Origin: CBDFGQ01 sp965247295
GTDB taxonomy: Bacteria; Chloroflexota; Dehalococcoidia; Lucifugimonadales; JAGWBF01
Assembly: GCA_965247295.1 (NCBI GenBank)
Contig: CBDFGQ010000001.1
Coordinates: forward strand, 60,674 to 124,673
Length of the DNA: 64,000 bases
Direction: 5' to 3'
Shown here: piece by piece, positions 9,030 through 18,425 of the stretch
How positions within the stretch are numbered: position 1 is the stretch's first letter
Layout: every line of letters begins with the position of its first letter
Notes under the pieces: generated by a model
Told to the model about the DNA's origin: nothing
Databases searched by the model: none
What the model saw: only the letters and a program-made list of their open reading frames with translations
Translations under genes and position numbers: made by a program

Positions 9030-10283
9030 CTAGGGTTGGTCGGCGGCGCTAAATATTAGCACCGAGTTGTGCCCACCGAAGCCGAAGGAGTTGCTCATGG
9101 CAATCCTCAGCGCTTGGGGGCGGGCTTTACATGGTGTATAGTCCAGGTCGCAGTTAGGGTCGGGGTTCTCCAGGTTTATGGTGGGCGGTATTATATCGTG
9201 GCCGATTGCCAGTATACAGGCCGCGGCCTCCAGGGCGCCGCCGGCACCCAGGAGGTGCCCGGTCATGGACTTGGTGGAGCTTATGGGTACGTGGTAGGCC
9301 TCTTCGCCCAGGGCACGCTTTATAGCCTGGGTCTCCTGTTTGTCGTTAAGGGGCGTAGAGGTCCCGTGAGCGTTGATGTAGCCTATGTCTTCGGCCTTTA
9401 TTCCCGCCCTATTTATCGCCAGCTTCATGGCTTTGGTGGCACTATGGCAGTCCGGCGAGGGCTCAGTGAGGTGGTAGGCGTCTGAGGTGGCGGCGTAACC
9501 CAACACCTCAGCCAGTGGCTCGACCCCCCTCCTTGCTACGCTCTCTTGACTCTCCATTACCAGGATGGCTGCCCCTTCCCCCATGACGAATCCGTCTCTG
9601 GCTGCATCGAAGGGACGGCTGGCCTTCGCCGGGGAATCGTTATGGCGGGAGAGGGCCCGCAGAGAGTTGAACCCGGCCACGGCAATGGGGCATATGGGCG
9701 CCTCGCTACCTCCCGCCAGGACTATGTCCGCCTCGTCCATGCGGATCATAGACAACCCCTGACCGATGGCGTCTGCCCCACTGGAGCAAGAGGACACGGG
9801 GCAAAAGTTAGGGCCCATAACCCCTGTGACCATGGATACCTGGGCGGGCCCCATGTCCGCCAGCATCATGGGTATTAGAAATGGCGTGACCCGGCGAGGT
9901 CCCTTTTCCTTGAGCACGTCGTATTGCTGAGAGAGTGTGATTATTCCCCCGATGCCGCTGCCCACGATAGCAGCAATCCTGAAGGGGTCGACGGTCTCGG
10001 GCTTGAGCCTGGCCTGGGCCAGGGCCTCACAAGCGGCGACGGCGGCGAACTGGGCGAACCGGTCCATCCGGCGAGCTTCTTTCTTCTCGAGGTAATTGGT
10101 AGGGTCGAAGCCCTTTACCTCTCCGGCGAACCTGGTCTCGAAGCCATCAAGTTCAAAGGCGGTGATGTAGTCTATACCCGATTCGCCCCTTACCAAGGCT
10201 TCCCAGGTGGTGGGCATATCCAGCCCCAGGGGGCTTATGGCACCCAGGCCGGTGATAAAAACCCGGCCGTTAGACCCTGACAA
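9030..10283 (-). CDS. fabF: 3-oxoacyl-[acyl-carrier-protein] synthase II
   Basis: Condensing enzyme of fatty-acid elongation. The 417-residue product has the C-H-H triad expected of KAS II: Cys166 in PVSSCSSGADAIGQG, His306 in NAHGTSTPLND and His343 in SMTGHLLGAGGA. The C terminus carries the glycine-rich SNSFGFGGHNS. The residues around the nucleophile (SSCSSG rather than the common TACATG) depart from the E. coli consensus but keep the nucleophile. No acpP or fabD/G lies nearby; the neighbours are recJ and a radical-SAM gene. Confidence 0.93.
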   Translation of the reverse strand: MSGSNGRVFITGLGAISPLGLDMPTTWEALVRGESGIDYITAFELDGFETRFAGEVKGFDPTNYLEKKEARRMDRFAQFAAVAACEALAQARLKPETVDPFRIAAIVGSGIGGIITLSQQYDVLKEKGPRRVTPFLIPMMLADMGPAQVSMVTGVMGPNFCPVSSCSSGADAIGQGLSMIRMDEADIVLAGGSEAPICPIAVAGFNSLRALSRHNDSPAKASRPFDAARDGFVMGEGAAILVMESQESVARRGVEPLAEVLGYAATSDAYHLTEPSPDCHSATKAMKLAINRAGIKAEDIGYINAHGTSTPLNDKQETQAIKRALGEEAYHVPISSTKSMTGHLLGAGGALEAAACILAIGHDIIPPTINLENPDPNCDLDYTPCKARPQALRIAMSNSFGFGGHNSVLIFSAADQP

Positions 10284-10323
10284 CTTCCTGGTCCTCTCAG
10301 CCCTGAAGTGCCTTCGACTCGAC

Positions 10324-12099
10324 CTAAGGCTGGACTGGCTTCTTGGATAAGTCGGAGAGACTCGTCAGGGCATCGTTCACTTCATTGATGCGGGCCACGA
10401 TAGTCTCGCTCATCTGCCTACCGGTCTCGGAGATCTGGGTCCGGTACCGTCCGAGGGCCTCGCTGGCTTCACCTATGCGGCCGGATATGACCTCGGGGAG
10501 CTCCCTCCCGGTTGTGACCAGTTGGAGACGGTACCTGCCCAGGGCCTCGCTTGCCTCGTGCATCCGGGCCGAAATGGCCTCTGGGAGTTCCTCGGAGGAG
10601 TCAGAGAGGGTGTTGAGGACCTCGCTGATCTCGTTGATGCGTACCGAAATGGTGGCGCTGAGCTCTTTGGCGGCGTTGGCCGGTTGGAAGCGAGACGTCT
10701 GGAGCAGCTTGAATATCCGGCGGTACAGTTCATCCACTGGGTTAAGCTTGGCGTGGTACCTGTCGAACAGCCGCCCCGACTCCTCCATGCTCCATCGCTC
10801 GTCGTGGTAGACGAGCTGGCGCCCCGTGTACAAATGGTAGGGGCGCATCGCCCCCTCCGGCAGAATGTTGCCATCGGCGTCCAGGGGTGTCAGGTCGGTC
10901 CAGTTGGATGTGGCCGGCAGGGGCGTCAGTAGGTTGGCAGTCTGGTACTTGCTGACCTTGGTAACCCAATCGGCCATGCTCATGATGCTTTCCTCAGTGT
11001 CGTACGGGAGACCTATAATGGTCATGGCGACCAGGCTGAAGTCCAACTCCCCTAACCTGGTCAGGTCCTTATGCACTTGGCCCGGCTCCTGCCTTTTTTT
11101 CACCACTTTTAGGTTCTCGGCATTGTCCGACTCCACGCCAACGTACAGCATCCGTATGCCGGCGTCGTACATCGCGGTGGCCAGCTCGGAGTCCTGGCCT
11201 ACCTCCGCCCTGGTCTGGCAGATCATGTACATGTCTTCTGTGTGGCCTTTCCAGGCCCGCAACCTTTCCAGGCGCTCGTTTCGATACTTGGTAGCCCGCA
11301 GGGGGGGAGGGTGCAGGTCATCGGAAATGAAGACACTGAACCTGCCGTCTCTGGAGGTGTGTATCAGGCCGTCGGCCGCCAGTTGCCGCAGCTGCCGGAG
11401 GCGCTTTAGCTCCGTTTCTCTACGCACCAGCCGGTATCCCAAAAACTGCTGAATAACCTGGCAATAGGTGCACTTTTCAGTGCAGCCCCGGACCGTTTCC
11501 AGTACTCCGGCCGCCATGGGGTTTTGGGGGGTCAGGTCGCGTACGGCTCGGAAGTCGGGCAGCTCCACGTAATCGGGGGCGATCACCCCGACCCTGGGGG
11601 TCTGGACCAGCTGGCCCACATCGTCCATGAACGAGATGCCGGGTATCTTACCGAGCATCCTCTTCTGATTGCTCCCCCTGTAGGTCAGGAGCACGTCGGT
11701 GACCTGTCCTACAATATCCTCCCCCTCCCTGTTCACGATCACGTCGAACCCGCCCTCTCTGATAGCCTCTTCGGGCAGGGGGCTCATCTGGGGACCGCCG
11801 CCCACGGTAGCCAGTTTGGGGTGGAAGAGCTTGGCCAGCCTGGCGATTTCGTAGCCCTTGGGAGCCTCGTTGATAAGGCAGGTCACCATAAGAATGTCCA
11901 CGCCATCCAGGTCCGAGTCAGGATTTATCGGGCCACTGCGGTCCTCAAACCATATCTCGGTGTCGTACAGGTACGGTCCCTTCCACTGTTTCAGGGCGGC
12001 AGAGAGGAAGAGCATGCCCTGCCTGGGTATGGCGACATACTCGAAGTTGCCGCCAACGGACTCCGGTTGCACGAGGACTACTCGTTTATTCCTGGACAT
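10324..12099 (-). CDS. B12-binding-domain radical SAM protein with a repeated coiled-coil tail
   Basis: A 591-residue protein of the cobalamin-binding radical-SAM superfamily; the substrate is unknown. Residues 1-150 have the layout of a B12-binding Rossmann domain (TVGGGPQMSPLPEEAIREGG, VIVNREGED). The radical-SAM cluster motif CTEKCTYC (Cys206, Cys210, Cys213) follows, with a typical ELDFSLVAMTIIGLPYDTEE segment later. The last 110 residues are unusual: about four tandem helical units of 26-29 residues, each like ELPEVISGRIGEASEALGRY. That tail may mediate oligomerisation. It lies upstream of fabF, and a possible TATAAT box on the minus strand occupies 12254-12259. Confidence 0.85.
   Translation of the reverse strand: MSRNKRVVLVQPESVGGNFEYVAIPRQGMLFLSAALKQWKGPYLYDTEIWFEDRSGPINPDSDLDGVDILMVTCLINEAPKGYEIARLAKLFHPKLATVGGGPQMSPLPEEAIREGGFDVIVNREGEDIVGQVTDVLLTYRGSNQKRMLGKIPGISFMDDVGQLVQTPRVGVIAPDYVELPDFRAVRDLTPQNPMAAGVLETVRGCTEKCTYCQVIQQFLGYRLVRRETELKRLRQLRQLAADGLIHTSRDGRFSVFISDDLHPPPLRATKYRNERLERLRAWKGHTEDMYMICQTRAEVGQDSELATAMYDAGIRMLYVGVESDNAENLKVVKKRQEPGQVHKDLTRLGELDFSLVAMTIIGLPYDTEESIMSMADWVTKVSKYQTANLLTPLPATSNWTDLTPLDADGNILPEGAMRPYHLYTGRQLVYHDERWSMEESGRLFDRYHAKLNPVDELYRRIFKLLQTSRFQPANAAKELSATISVRINEISEVLNTLSDSSEELPEAISARMHEASEALGRYRLQLVTTGRELPEVISGRIGEASEALGRYRTQISETGRQMSETIVARINEVNDALTSLSDLSKKPVQP
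10345..10670 (-). repeat. Coding tandem repeats in the tail of the radical-SAM protein
   Basis: Four degenerate repeats of about 78-87 bp encode 26-29-residue helical units. Two central units are closest: ELPEAISARMHEASEALGRY and ELPEVISGRIGEASEALGRY. The outer units (ELSATISVRINEISEVLNTL and QMSETIVARINEVNDALTSL) are more alike to each other. This suggests internal duplication. Confidence 0.75.
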
Positions 12100-12419
12100 T
12101 ATTCGAACTCCGTAGGTCAGGGGGCTGACTTGCTAGGGAATGATGAGACTGGTCTACCACCCGTATACCCGGTGTAAATGATTCCCGTGTTTAGCGCAAC
12201 GCGCGATTTTGCTGCCTCTTTGCCATGAACATGACGTGTCACGATTTGCGCACATTATACATCAAAGGAAGATTCTGTGGAATAGTGTACGTGCGTCGTA
12301 TGATATAAAAGCATGACACCACCTCCCCTCCCAATGTTTAGGCTAAACCGGTGATTTCCCCCGATGGCGCGCTGGGTTGCCAGCGGTAGCGGGACGCTCG
12401 GCCTGGATCAGGACGCTGC
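12100..12419. other. Gap between pilT and the radical-SAM gene
   Basis: No convincing gene. A TATAAT on the minus strand (12254-12259) could serve the radical-SAM gene, but no good -35 box lies 16-18 bases upstream. The region is locally AT-rich around 12240-12310, as expected for a promoter. Confidence 0.4.
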
Positions 12420-13539
12420 CTACGTCGGGGCTACGGGAGATGGAGCCGTCCTCAGTTCGGGCGGTACCTCTATTCCTTCAAGCTCCATCAGCTTCTCTAG
12501 GGTGGGCCGGTCCGGGGCCCGCGAGAAGGCCTCCTCTTTGCTCACCAGCTCCTTTTTTACCAGACTTACCAAGGCCTGTTCCAGGGTCTGCATCCCGAGC
12601 TGGCCGCGCATAAACATGTAGGACCTTATCTGGGGGATCTGGTTGGTGCGTATGAGATTCTTTATGGCCATGGTCCCCACCAGTACCTCGTAGGCGGCGA
12701 CTCTTCCTGTGCCTCCCACCTTCGGCAGGAGGGTCTGGTAGATGACTCCCGTAATTCCGATGCTTAGCTGGAACTGTACCTGCGGCTGCTGCTCGGCGGG
12801 ATGGATGCCAACAAGGCGCTCTACGCTCTCCGCGGATCCATTGGTGTGGAGGGTCCCCAGCACGAGGTGTCCCGTCTCCGCGGCCGTCAGGGCCAGGGAG
12901 ATGGTTTCCAGGTCCCTCAGCTCCCCAATCATAATTACGTCCGGGTCCTGACGAAGTGCCCTTCGGAGGGACTCGGTGAAGGAGTGGGTGTCATTCCCGA
13001 TCTCCCGCTGGATAACCATACTTTTCTTGTTTGGGTGGATGTATTCGATGGGGTCTTCTTATGGTAATGATGCGGCAGCTGATGGTCTCGTTGATGTGGT
13101 TGAGCATGGCGGCCACGGTGGTAGACTTGCCGCTTCCGGTAGGCCCGGTAACCAGCACCAGACCCCGAAGCTGCTTCATGAAGTCTAGGCAAGAGGAAGG
13201 CAGGCCCAGCTGAGGGCCGGTGGGAATTTCGGCGGGGAGAATGCGTAAGGAGAGGCCCATCGTGCCCCTCTGCATACAGGCGTTGACCCGAAATCTGGCC
13301 ATCCCAGGGCGGCCGTAAGAAAAGTCCAGCTCTTTGTCTCGCTCAAAGGCAGCCAGGCCGTCCTGGCTGGCAATAGCTTGAAGTACTCCCTCCATCTCCT
13401 GCTGGGTCAGGGTCCCGTTCCTCTGGACCACCTTGAGCGAGCCGTTGACACGAACCACCGGCGGATTTCCCACCGCAAGGTGGAGGTCGGAGGCTCCCGC
13501 CTGCACGACAGCCTGGAGGAGCTTTTCTATATCCAGCAT
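12420..13539 (-). pseudogene. pilT: PilT-family twitching-motility ATPase, split by a one-base frameshift
   Basis: Hexameric ATPase of the type IV pilus retraction (PilT/GspE) family. The N-terminal segment (start ATG 13539) has the PAS-like region and the Walker A GPTGSGKSTT. The C-terminal segment has ALRQDPDVIMIGELRD (Walker B), LGTLHTNG and the family AAAETGHL-like histidine region. The frame breaks near 13057-13061: the expected TIEDPIEYIHPNKK is read only if one A is removed from ATAAGAAGA on the minus strand. Everything on both sides is well conserved, so the break is recent or a sequencing error. No other pilus genes are nearby. Confidence 0.85.
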
Positions 13540-13854
13540 GGTCGGCCTGGATCACCTGTACCTGCAAAGTTAGCTTATTATAACAACTGGGAGGTTGAGG
13601 CACAAATCGAGCGTGTTGCAATTTTCCTGGGATTAATTCCTACAAAGACCTAAAAGACGCCCGTCGGCGTGTTTTATCGTCCAGGAACTTCGCCTGCCTA
13701 TCTCATGGGCAACGTGATGGTTGTTGTAGGTGTGGGGTGTGAGGGCAAACAAGGTGGGTGGTGCAGTTCTCGTATGCAGAGGCTAGTTCGACATGGAACG
13801 GGAAGCTGAGGTGTCCCAGTTGTGGGGTGAGATACCGGTAAAAGGAGGTGAGCA
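13540..13854. other. Intergenic region upstream of pilT and of a small ORF
   Basis: About 315 bases without a convincing gene. The first part (13560-13680) is AT-rich and probably holds promoters for the divergent pilT and the downstream small ORF. A long antisense frame across this region has a proline-rich, non-protein-like composition and was not accepted. Confidence 0.4.
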
Positions 13855-14019
13855 ATGTGTTCTAGTGTAAGGGGGTCCAGTGGAGGTGGCGGGCTTGGGA
13901 TATGGTCGTTCTTCGGTCTGATGTATCTTCTCACATCGGACACGGTGGAGCCGTACGGTAAGTTGGAGTTCTTCTGGCGTATGTTGGCTGGTCCGATAAA
14001 CTTCTTGCCGGGATTATGA
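13855..14019 (+). CDS. Small hydrophobic protein of 54 residues, function unknown
   Basis: A short ORF with a strong ribosome binding site: AGGAGG at 13843-13848, six bases before the ATG. The product starts MCSSVRGSSGGGG and continues into a hydrophobic stretch LGIWSFFGLMYLL that could be one membrane helix, followed by a segment ending in LAGPINFLPGL. It stands alone between pilT (divergent) and an MFS gene about 265 bases downstream. I recognise no family. The strong start signal and protein-like composition are the reasons for calling it. Confidence 0.55.
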   Translation: MCSSVRGSSGGGGLGIWSFFGLMYLLTSDTVEPYGKLEFFWRMLAGPINFLPGL

Positions 14020-14283
14020 GATGGTAGTACTGGGCGGTCCCCGAGGGATCGGGGCTCCTCAGGTGGATGTGGTCGTACCCTTAGGCTGGCATCACCTTCC
14101 TCCTTGGCCGTGGTCATCTCAGCGTGCCGCTGGTAGGACATCGCCTGCAGCAGGAGAATGGTCACACCCGTTTCCGCCCTGGACAACAGGCGCGAGCCCC
14201 GCTGCTCGGGCTGGAAGCCGCTCGGTGCCGGGTTGGGCGTGCCTTGCCATATCAAGGGCCCTCGCGTAGAGTGGGAGCCGCCG
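14020..14283. other. Gap before the MFS gene
   Basis: About 264 bases. The MFS reading frame stays open back to 14158 and another frame is open from 14021, but neither upstream extension has protein-like composition. I see no RNA gene or clear promoter. Confidence 0.35.
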
Positions 14284-15579
14284 ATGGACACCACCAGAAG
14301 CTACACTTCCTACCGGTTCGTGATCGGTGGGCTCGCTCTATGGGCCCACTTTGCCACCGGTGTGAGCTTCCAAGCAGTCTCACCGATCCTTCCGCTTATC
14401 ACCGAGGACTACGGTATCGGCTATGCGATGGGGGGCTTATTGGTAGGGGTAGTGTTCTTTGTCTTCGGAGCCTTTGGCATACCCGCCGGCATCATTGTCG
14501 GCCGGTTGGGCCTCTGGAGGACATATACCGCGGGCTGGTTCATGCTCGCCGCCATGACCCTGGCCGCCTTGTCTCCCAACTTCGAGGGACTATTGACCTT
14601 GCGGATAGTGTATGGCCTGGGCGCCGCGATGCTGTTTCCTGCCACGGGGCCCCTGGTCATGCAGTGGTTCCGACCGAGGGAGCTCCCGGTTATAACCAGC
14701 CTGAGCATAGCGTGCGTTGCCTTGGGCATGGTGGTGTCCGCGTCTTCGACGGCTCCACTGGCCGATGTCCTGGGCTGGCAAAGGGTCCTCGGAATTTACG
14801 GCGGGTTAGGGGCGGCTGGCGCAGTGGCCTGGTTAATCTGGGGCAGGGTCCGAGAGGGGACGGAGAGAGTGACAGCGCCGCTGAAGTGGGGGGAAATAGG
14901 TGCCGTACTACGGAACCGTACCATCCTGCTCCTGGGTGCGGCCGATGCGTCCTGCTTCAGCATGTACATCGCCCTTAGTGGGTGGCTGCCGACCTACTAC
15001 AGCCAGACGCGGGGGATGTCCCTTAACGAGGCTGGATTCATCGCCGGTCTGCTCCCTTTTATGGGGATCTTCGCCATCCTACTGGGTGGGTTCCTTACCC
15101 TGAAGATACGCTCAAAGAGGCTCTTTTTGATAGTGCCCGGTATCATGGCGGCCATGGGAGGGCTGGGCTCCTTCCTGTTAGAAGAGACCTGGGCTATCTA
15201 TGTGGCCGTGATGGTCCTGGGACTGGGAGCGTGGATGTACGTCCCCACCCTGCTCACCATCCCCATGGGTCTACCCGGGATGACTCCACAGAGGATAGCC
15301 ATCGCCTGGGGCTGGCTGGCCACTGCTCCGGGCCTGCCGGGCTTTGTCTCCCCTCTGGTGGTGGGGGCCATAAAGGACTCATTCGGCACGTTCGTGCCGG
15401 GTTTCCTGGTGTTTGCGGTGCTGGCCTGGTTCATAGTCATTGTCGGCTTTCGTCTGCCCGAAACCGGCCCCCAAAGGGACCACGTTCCGAGACCTGCCTT
15501 ATCGCCTACACCCATAGAGGACCGCGCCCCGGGGGAAGATGCAGGACCTTCCCAGGACCGACCTGGTGTGGACGATTAG
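14284..15579 (+). CDS. Major facilitator superfamily transporter
   Basis: Inner-membrane secondary transporter of 431 residues with about 12 hydrophobic helices in two sets of six. Helix 2-3 has GIPAGIIVGRLGLWRTYTAG, a version of the MFS loop motif, and an arginine-rich loop follows in the second half (GGFLTLKIRSKRLF). The ATG at 14284 gives a short cytoplasmic N terminus before the first helix; a GGGAG lies just upstream. Substrate cannot be read from the sequence. The cupin gene follows in the same direction about 95 bases on, but nothing ties the two functionally. Confidence 0.85.
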   Translation: MDTTRSYTSYRFVIGGLALWAHFATGVSFQAVSPILPLITEDYGIGYAMGGLLVGVVFFVFGAFGIPAGIIVGRLGLWRTYTAGWFMLAAMTLAALSPNFEGLLTLRIVYGLGAAMLFPATGPLVMQWFRPRELPVITSLSIACVALGMVVSASSTAPLADVLGWQRVLGIYGGLGAAGAVAWLIWGRVREGTERVTAPLKWGEIGAVLRNRTILLLGAADASCFSMYIALSGWLPTYYSQTRGMSLNEAGFIAGLLPFMGIFAILLGGFLTLKIRSKRLFLIVPGIMAAMGGLGSFLLEETWAIYVAVMVLGLGAWMYVPTLLTIPMGLPGMTPQRIAIAWGWLATAPGLPGFVSPLVVGAIKDSFGTFVPGFLVFAVLAWFIVIVGFRLPETGPQRDHVPRPALSPTPIEDRAPGEDAGPSQDRPGVDD

Positions 15580-15673
15580 ACGGGGCTGTATTATGATAGC
15601 AGGAGAGCGTCGCGCCCACCCATAATTGGGCCGAGTTTGCCGACCGCGATCGAATAGCGTTGTGGAGGTAGAG

Positions 15674-16039
15674 ATGAAGGTAGTAAGGACCGCCGAAGTC
15701 CCCGAGGAACCGGCCGACAGTCCGTTGATGACCGGGGGGGCGGTTACCCGGCAGAACATCGTACCTCCCGAGATCGCTAAAAACTTCAACTGTGGAATAG
15801 TCAACTTCCCTCGGGGGTCGAGGAACTTCTTCCATACTCATACCAGCGACCAAATCCTGGTAATTACGTCAGGCATCGGGATCGTTGCTACGGAGAACGA
15901 ACAGCGCGAGGTAGGGGTAGGCGATATCGTGCACATACCGGCGGGGGAGAAGCACTGGCACGGGGCGAGAAAAGAGTCGTATATGTCCCACATCACCATA
16001 ACGGCCAAGGACAGCCAGACGACTCAGCTCGAGCACTAG
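15674..16039 (+). CDS. Small cupin-domain protein
   Basis: A single-domain cupin of 121 residues. The two cupin motifs are visible: HTHTSDQILVITSGIG (first metal-binding histidines and glutamine/glutamate position) and VGDIVHIPAGEKHWHGA (second motif). Such proteins usually bind a metal in a small beta barrel and act as isomerases, dioxygenases or sensors; the role here is unknown. The ATG at 15674 has GGAGG at 15664-15668, which decides this start over an upstream in-frame GTG/ATG at 15626. Confidence 0.85.
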   Translation: MKVVRTAEVPEEPADSPLMTGGAVTRQNIVPPEIAKNFNCGIVNFPRGSRNFFHTHTSDQILVITSGIGIVATENEQREVGVGDIVHIPAGEKHWHGARKESYMSHITITAKDSQTTQLEH

Positions 16040-16195
16040 GCACTCCGATATTGCCGGGCACCCCTGAGGGACATGGCCCCGCTGCATGGGACGAGAGGGC
16101 AGCGGTCATTTAAGAGCGATCCGCGACGCCATGTCTACCACTGCCTGGAAAGAATCCATCCTCATCCTGCAGTCAGCTCAGAACAGGCTCTCAGT

Positions 16196-16219
16196 CCTCT
16201 CCCAGCGAGGGCGGGGAGG
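16196..16219 (+). terminator. GC-rich hairpin between the cupin gene and mnmA
   Basis: CCTCTCC (16196-16202) pairs with GGGGAGG (16213-16219), one G-T pair included. No T-run follows. It may end the cupin transcript; apart from it the 16040-16319 gap shows nothing. Confidence 0.35.
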
Positions 16220-16319
16220 TTCCCAGATATGATTTTCCGAAACAGTACCGCAGAATTTCCTACCAGGCTTGAGAACGGACAAGTGCGTTTTGTTATCATG
16301 GACAGTGAGGAGGGGCCTC

Positions 16320-17456
16320 GTGGCGCGTGAGAAGGTTGTTGTAGCCATGAGCGGTGGAGTGGACTCATCCGTGGCTGCCCTGTTGCTGCACCGGCAGGGG
16401 TACGAGGTGGTGGGGGTCACCATGAAGCTCTTCAGCCTGGAGGGTGCCGATCTGGGCGATCAATACCGAGGCTGCTGCACCGTGGACGATGTGGAGGACG
16501 CAAGGCTGGTGTGCCACCGGCTTGATATTCCCCATTACGTGTTCAACCTACAGCGAGAGTTCCAGAGGTACGTCATAGACTACTTTTGCTCGGAGTACCA
16601 GAGCGGTAGGACCCCTCATCCGTGTATAGCCTGTAACGACAAGATAAAGTTCAGTTTTCTCATGGACCGTGCCACCGTGCTTGGCGCAAGCTGTATCGCC
16701 ACCGGCCATTATGCTCGAATCGAGCGGCGTGAGGGTACCTTTCACCTCCTCAAGGGCATTGACTCCCACAAGGACCAGTCCTACGTCATGTACGGCATGG
16801 GCCAGCGAGAGCTTGCCCACTCCCTGACCCCGGTGGGCTGGTACGGTAAGAAAGAAATAAGGGATATGGCAGCTGAGGCCGGGTTCCCCAACGCCCACAA
16901 ACCGGACAGCCAGGACATATGCTTTGTCCCATCGGGCGACTACAGGGAGTTTCTACGGCAACACGTAACGCCCAAGCCGGGCCACATTGTAAATGCCGAG
17001 GGTGATGTGCTGGGAGAGCATACGGGCGTGGAGTACTTTACCGTGGGTCAGCGACGCGGATTGGGGGTCCCGTCAAGCCGGCCTATGTATGTCACGGCGA
17101 TAGACCCGGAGAGCGGTCGGGTTACGGTAGGCCCGGAAGAGGAGCTCTACAGCGATACCATGTGGGCCACAGAGGTCAAATACGTCTCGGACAGGGAACC
17201 GGATGGGCCTACCGATATAAATGTGAAGGTCAGGTACATGTCGCCAGAGACGCCCGCGACCCTCTATCCCTGGGGTAGCCATGCCAGGATACGCTTTGCT
17301 GATGCCCAGCGGGCCATCGCTCCCGGACAGGCGGCGGTGTTCTACCGGGGTGAGGAGGTCCTTGGCGGGGGTCGAATCTCCCAGGGACCGGTGGAACCCA
17401 TATGTGTCGATGGGGGGCAGCCGGAGCTGACGGTACATTCTGGGGGTGTAGGGTAA
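16320..17456 (+). CDS. mnmA: tRNA-specific 2-thiouridylase MnmA
   Basis: Puts sulfur on the wobble uridine (U34) of tRNAs for Lys, Glu and Gln. The 378-residue product has the PP-loop SGGVDSS (residues 11-17), the catalytic cysteine in CIACNDKIKF (Cys105, matching the E. coli nucleophile), KDQSYVMYGM and SQDICFVPSGDYREF with the second catalytic cysteine. The GTG at 16320 follows a GAGGAGGGG ribosome binding site; upstream in-frame codons from 16269 would add atypical residues. The C-terminal beta-barrel domain is complete. Confidence 0.95.
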   Translation: MAREKVVVAMSGGVDSSVAALLLHRQGYEVVGVTMKLFSLEGADLGDQYRGCCTVDDVEDARLVCHRLDIPHYVFNLQREFQRYVIDYFCSEYQSGRTPHPCIACNDKIKFSFLMDRATVLGASCIATGHYARIERREGTFHLLKGIDSHKDQSYVMYGMGQRELAHSLTPVGWYGKKEIRDMAAEAGFPNAHKPDSQDICFVPSGDYREFLRQHVTPKPGHIVNAEGDVLGEHTGVEYFTVGQRRGLGVPSSRPMYVTAIDPESGRVTVGPEEELYSDTMWATEVKYVSDREPDGPTDINVKVRYMSPETPATLYPWGSHARIRFADAQRAIAPGQAAVFYRGEEVLGGGRISQGPVEPICVDGGQPELTVHSGGVG

Positions 17457-17505
17457 CTGGGAGGAGCACCAGAGTCGCCGTTCAGGTACGAAGGAGGACC
17501 AGAGG

Positions 17506-18288
17506 ATGGGAGTGCGTCAGAACCGCACTAAAGCCAAGCTGCAGAAGGGGCAGATCGCCCTGGGGTCCATGCTCACCTATCACTCCCCTGAGACCGTCGA
17601 GATGATTGGCGCCATGGGCTTCGACTTCGTCACCTTCGACCTGGAGCACGAGGCCTACAGCGAGATTGAGCTGGTCCACGGGATCCGGGCGGCCGAGTCC
17701 TTCGGCCTCACGCCCATAGTCCGGGCGTCCAACGACCCTGACCTGATACTGCGGCTCCTGGACTCGGGGGCCCAGGGCGTCCACGTCCCGCGGGTGAATA
17801 CACGGCATGATGCCCAAGCTGTGGTGGAGGCCTGCCGATTCTACCCCCAGGGCAAGCGCACATTCTACGCCGTGGGGCGCTCTGGCAACTATGCCCTGGG
17901 TATGAGCGAAGAAGAGTACGCCGAGGCCTCTAACCGGGAGATCATGATTATCCTCCAGGTGGAAGAGGAGGAGGGCGTAAATAATATTGCCGACATCCTC
18001 TCGGTGCCCCACGTTGATGCCATCCAGGTGGGACCCAAGGACCTTTGGCAGTCGATGGGCATGCCGGACCGCGCGGTGGTGAAGCAGGTGGTGGACCGGG
18101 TGCTGACACAGGTGGCGGATGTAGGACTATGGGGAAGCATGGTTGCCTGGATGGACGGGGACATCCAAGAGCAGATGGCCCACTACAAGAAGCTGGGAGT
18201 GCGCCTGGTCACCGTTCAATCCCGGGACCTGGTGGTGCACGGCGGCCAGTACTTCCTGGACCAGGCCGCACGGGTCGTGGGCCGGTGA
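17506..18288 (+). CDS. HpcH/HpaI-family aldolase
   Basis: Class II metal-dependent aldolase of the HpcH/HpaI family, which cleaves 4-hydroxy-2-oxo acids to pyruvate and an aldehyde. The 260-residue product has the core DFVTFDLEHEAYS, an IVRASNDPD strand, GAQGVHVPRVNTRHDA with the conserved PRV segment, and IQVGPKDLWQSMG. AGGAGG lies about eight bases before the ATG. It stands between mnmA and rnhB; no catabolic cluster points to the physiological substrate. Confidence 0.85.
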   Translation: MGVRQNRTKAKLQKGQIALGSMLTYHSPETVEMIGAMGFDFVTFDLEHEAYSEIELVHGIRAAESFGLTPIVRASNDPDLILRLLDSGAQGVHVPRVNTRHDAQAVVEACRFYPQGKRTFYAVGRSGNYALGMSEEEYAEASNREIMIILQVEEEEGVNNIADILSVPHVDAIQVGPKDLWQSMGMPDRAVVKQVVDRVLTQVADVGLWGSMVAWMDGDIQEQMAHYKKLGVRLVTVQSRDLVVHGGQYFLDQAARVVGR

Positions 18289-18425
18289 TCCAGGTCACCC
18301 GCAGTTGACGGTGTACCTGGGCCAATAGACATGGATGGTCCTATCGGGCTGGGGCGTCGCTGCGCGCCGGTCCCAGGCCAGGGCCGCGACCTTAGGGATA
18401 TCTTAATCTATCCCCCGGAGGGCCG

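Noticed and set aside
13698..14294. Long minus-strand ORF of 198 codons
   Set aside because: Proline/serine-rich composition without any motif, crossing a gap where a better-supported small ORF lies on the other strand.
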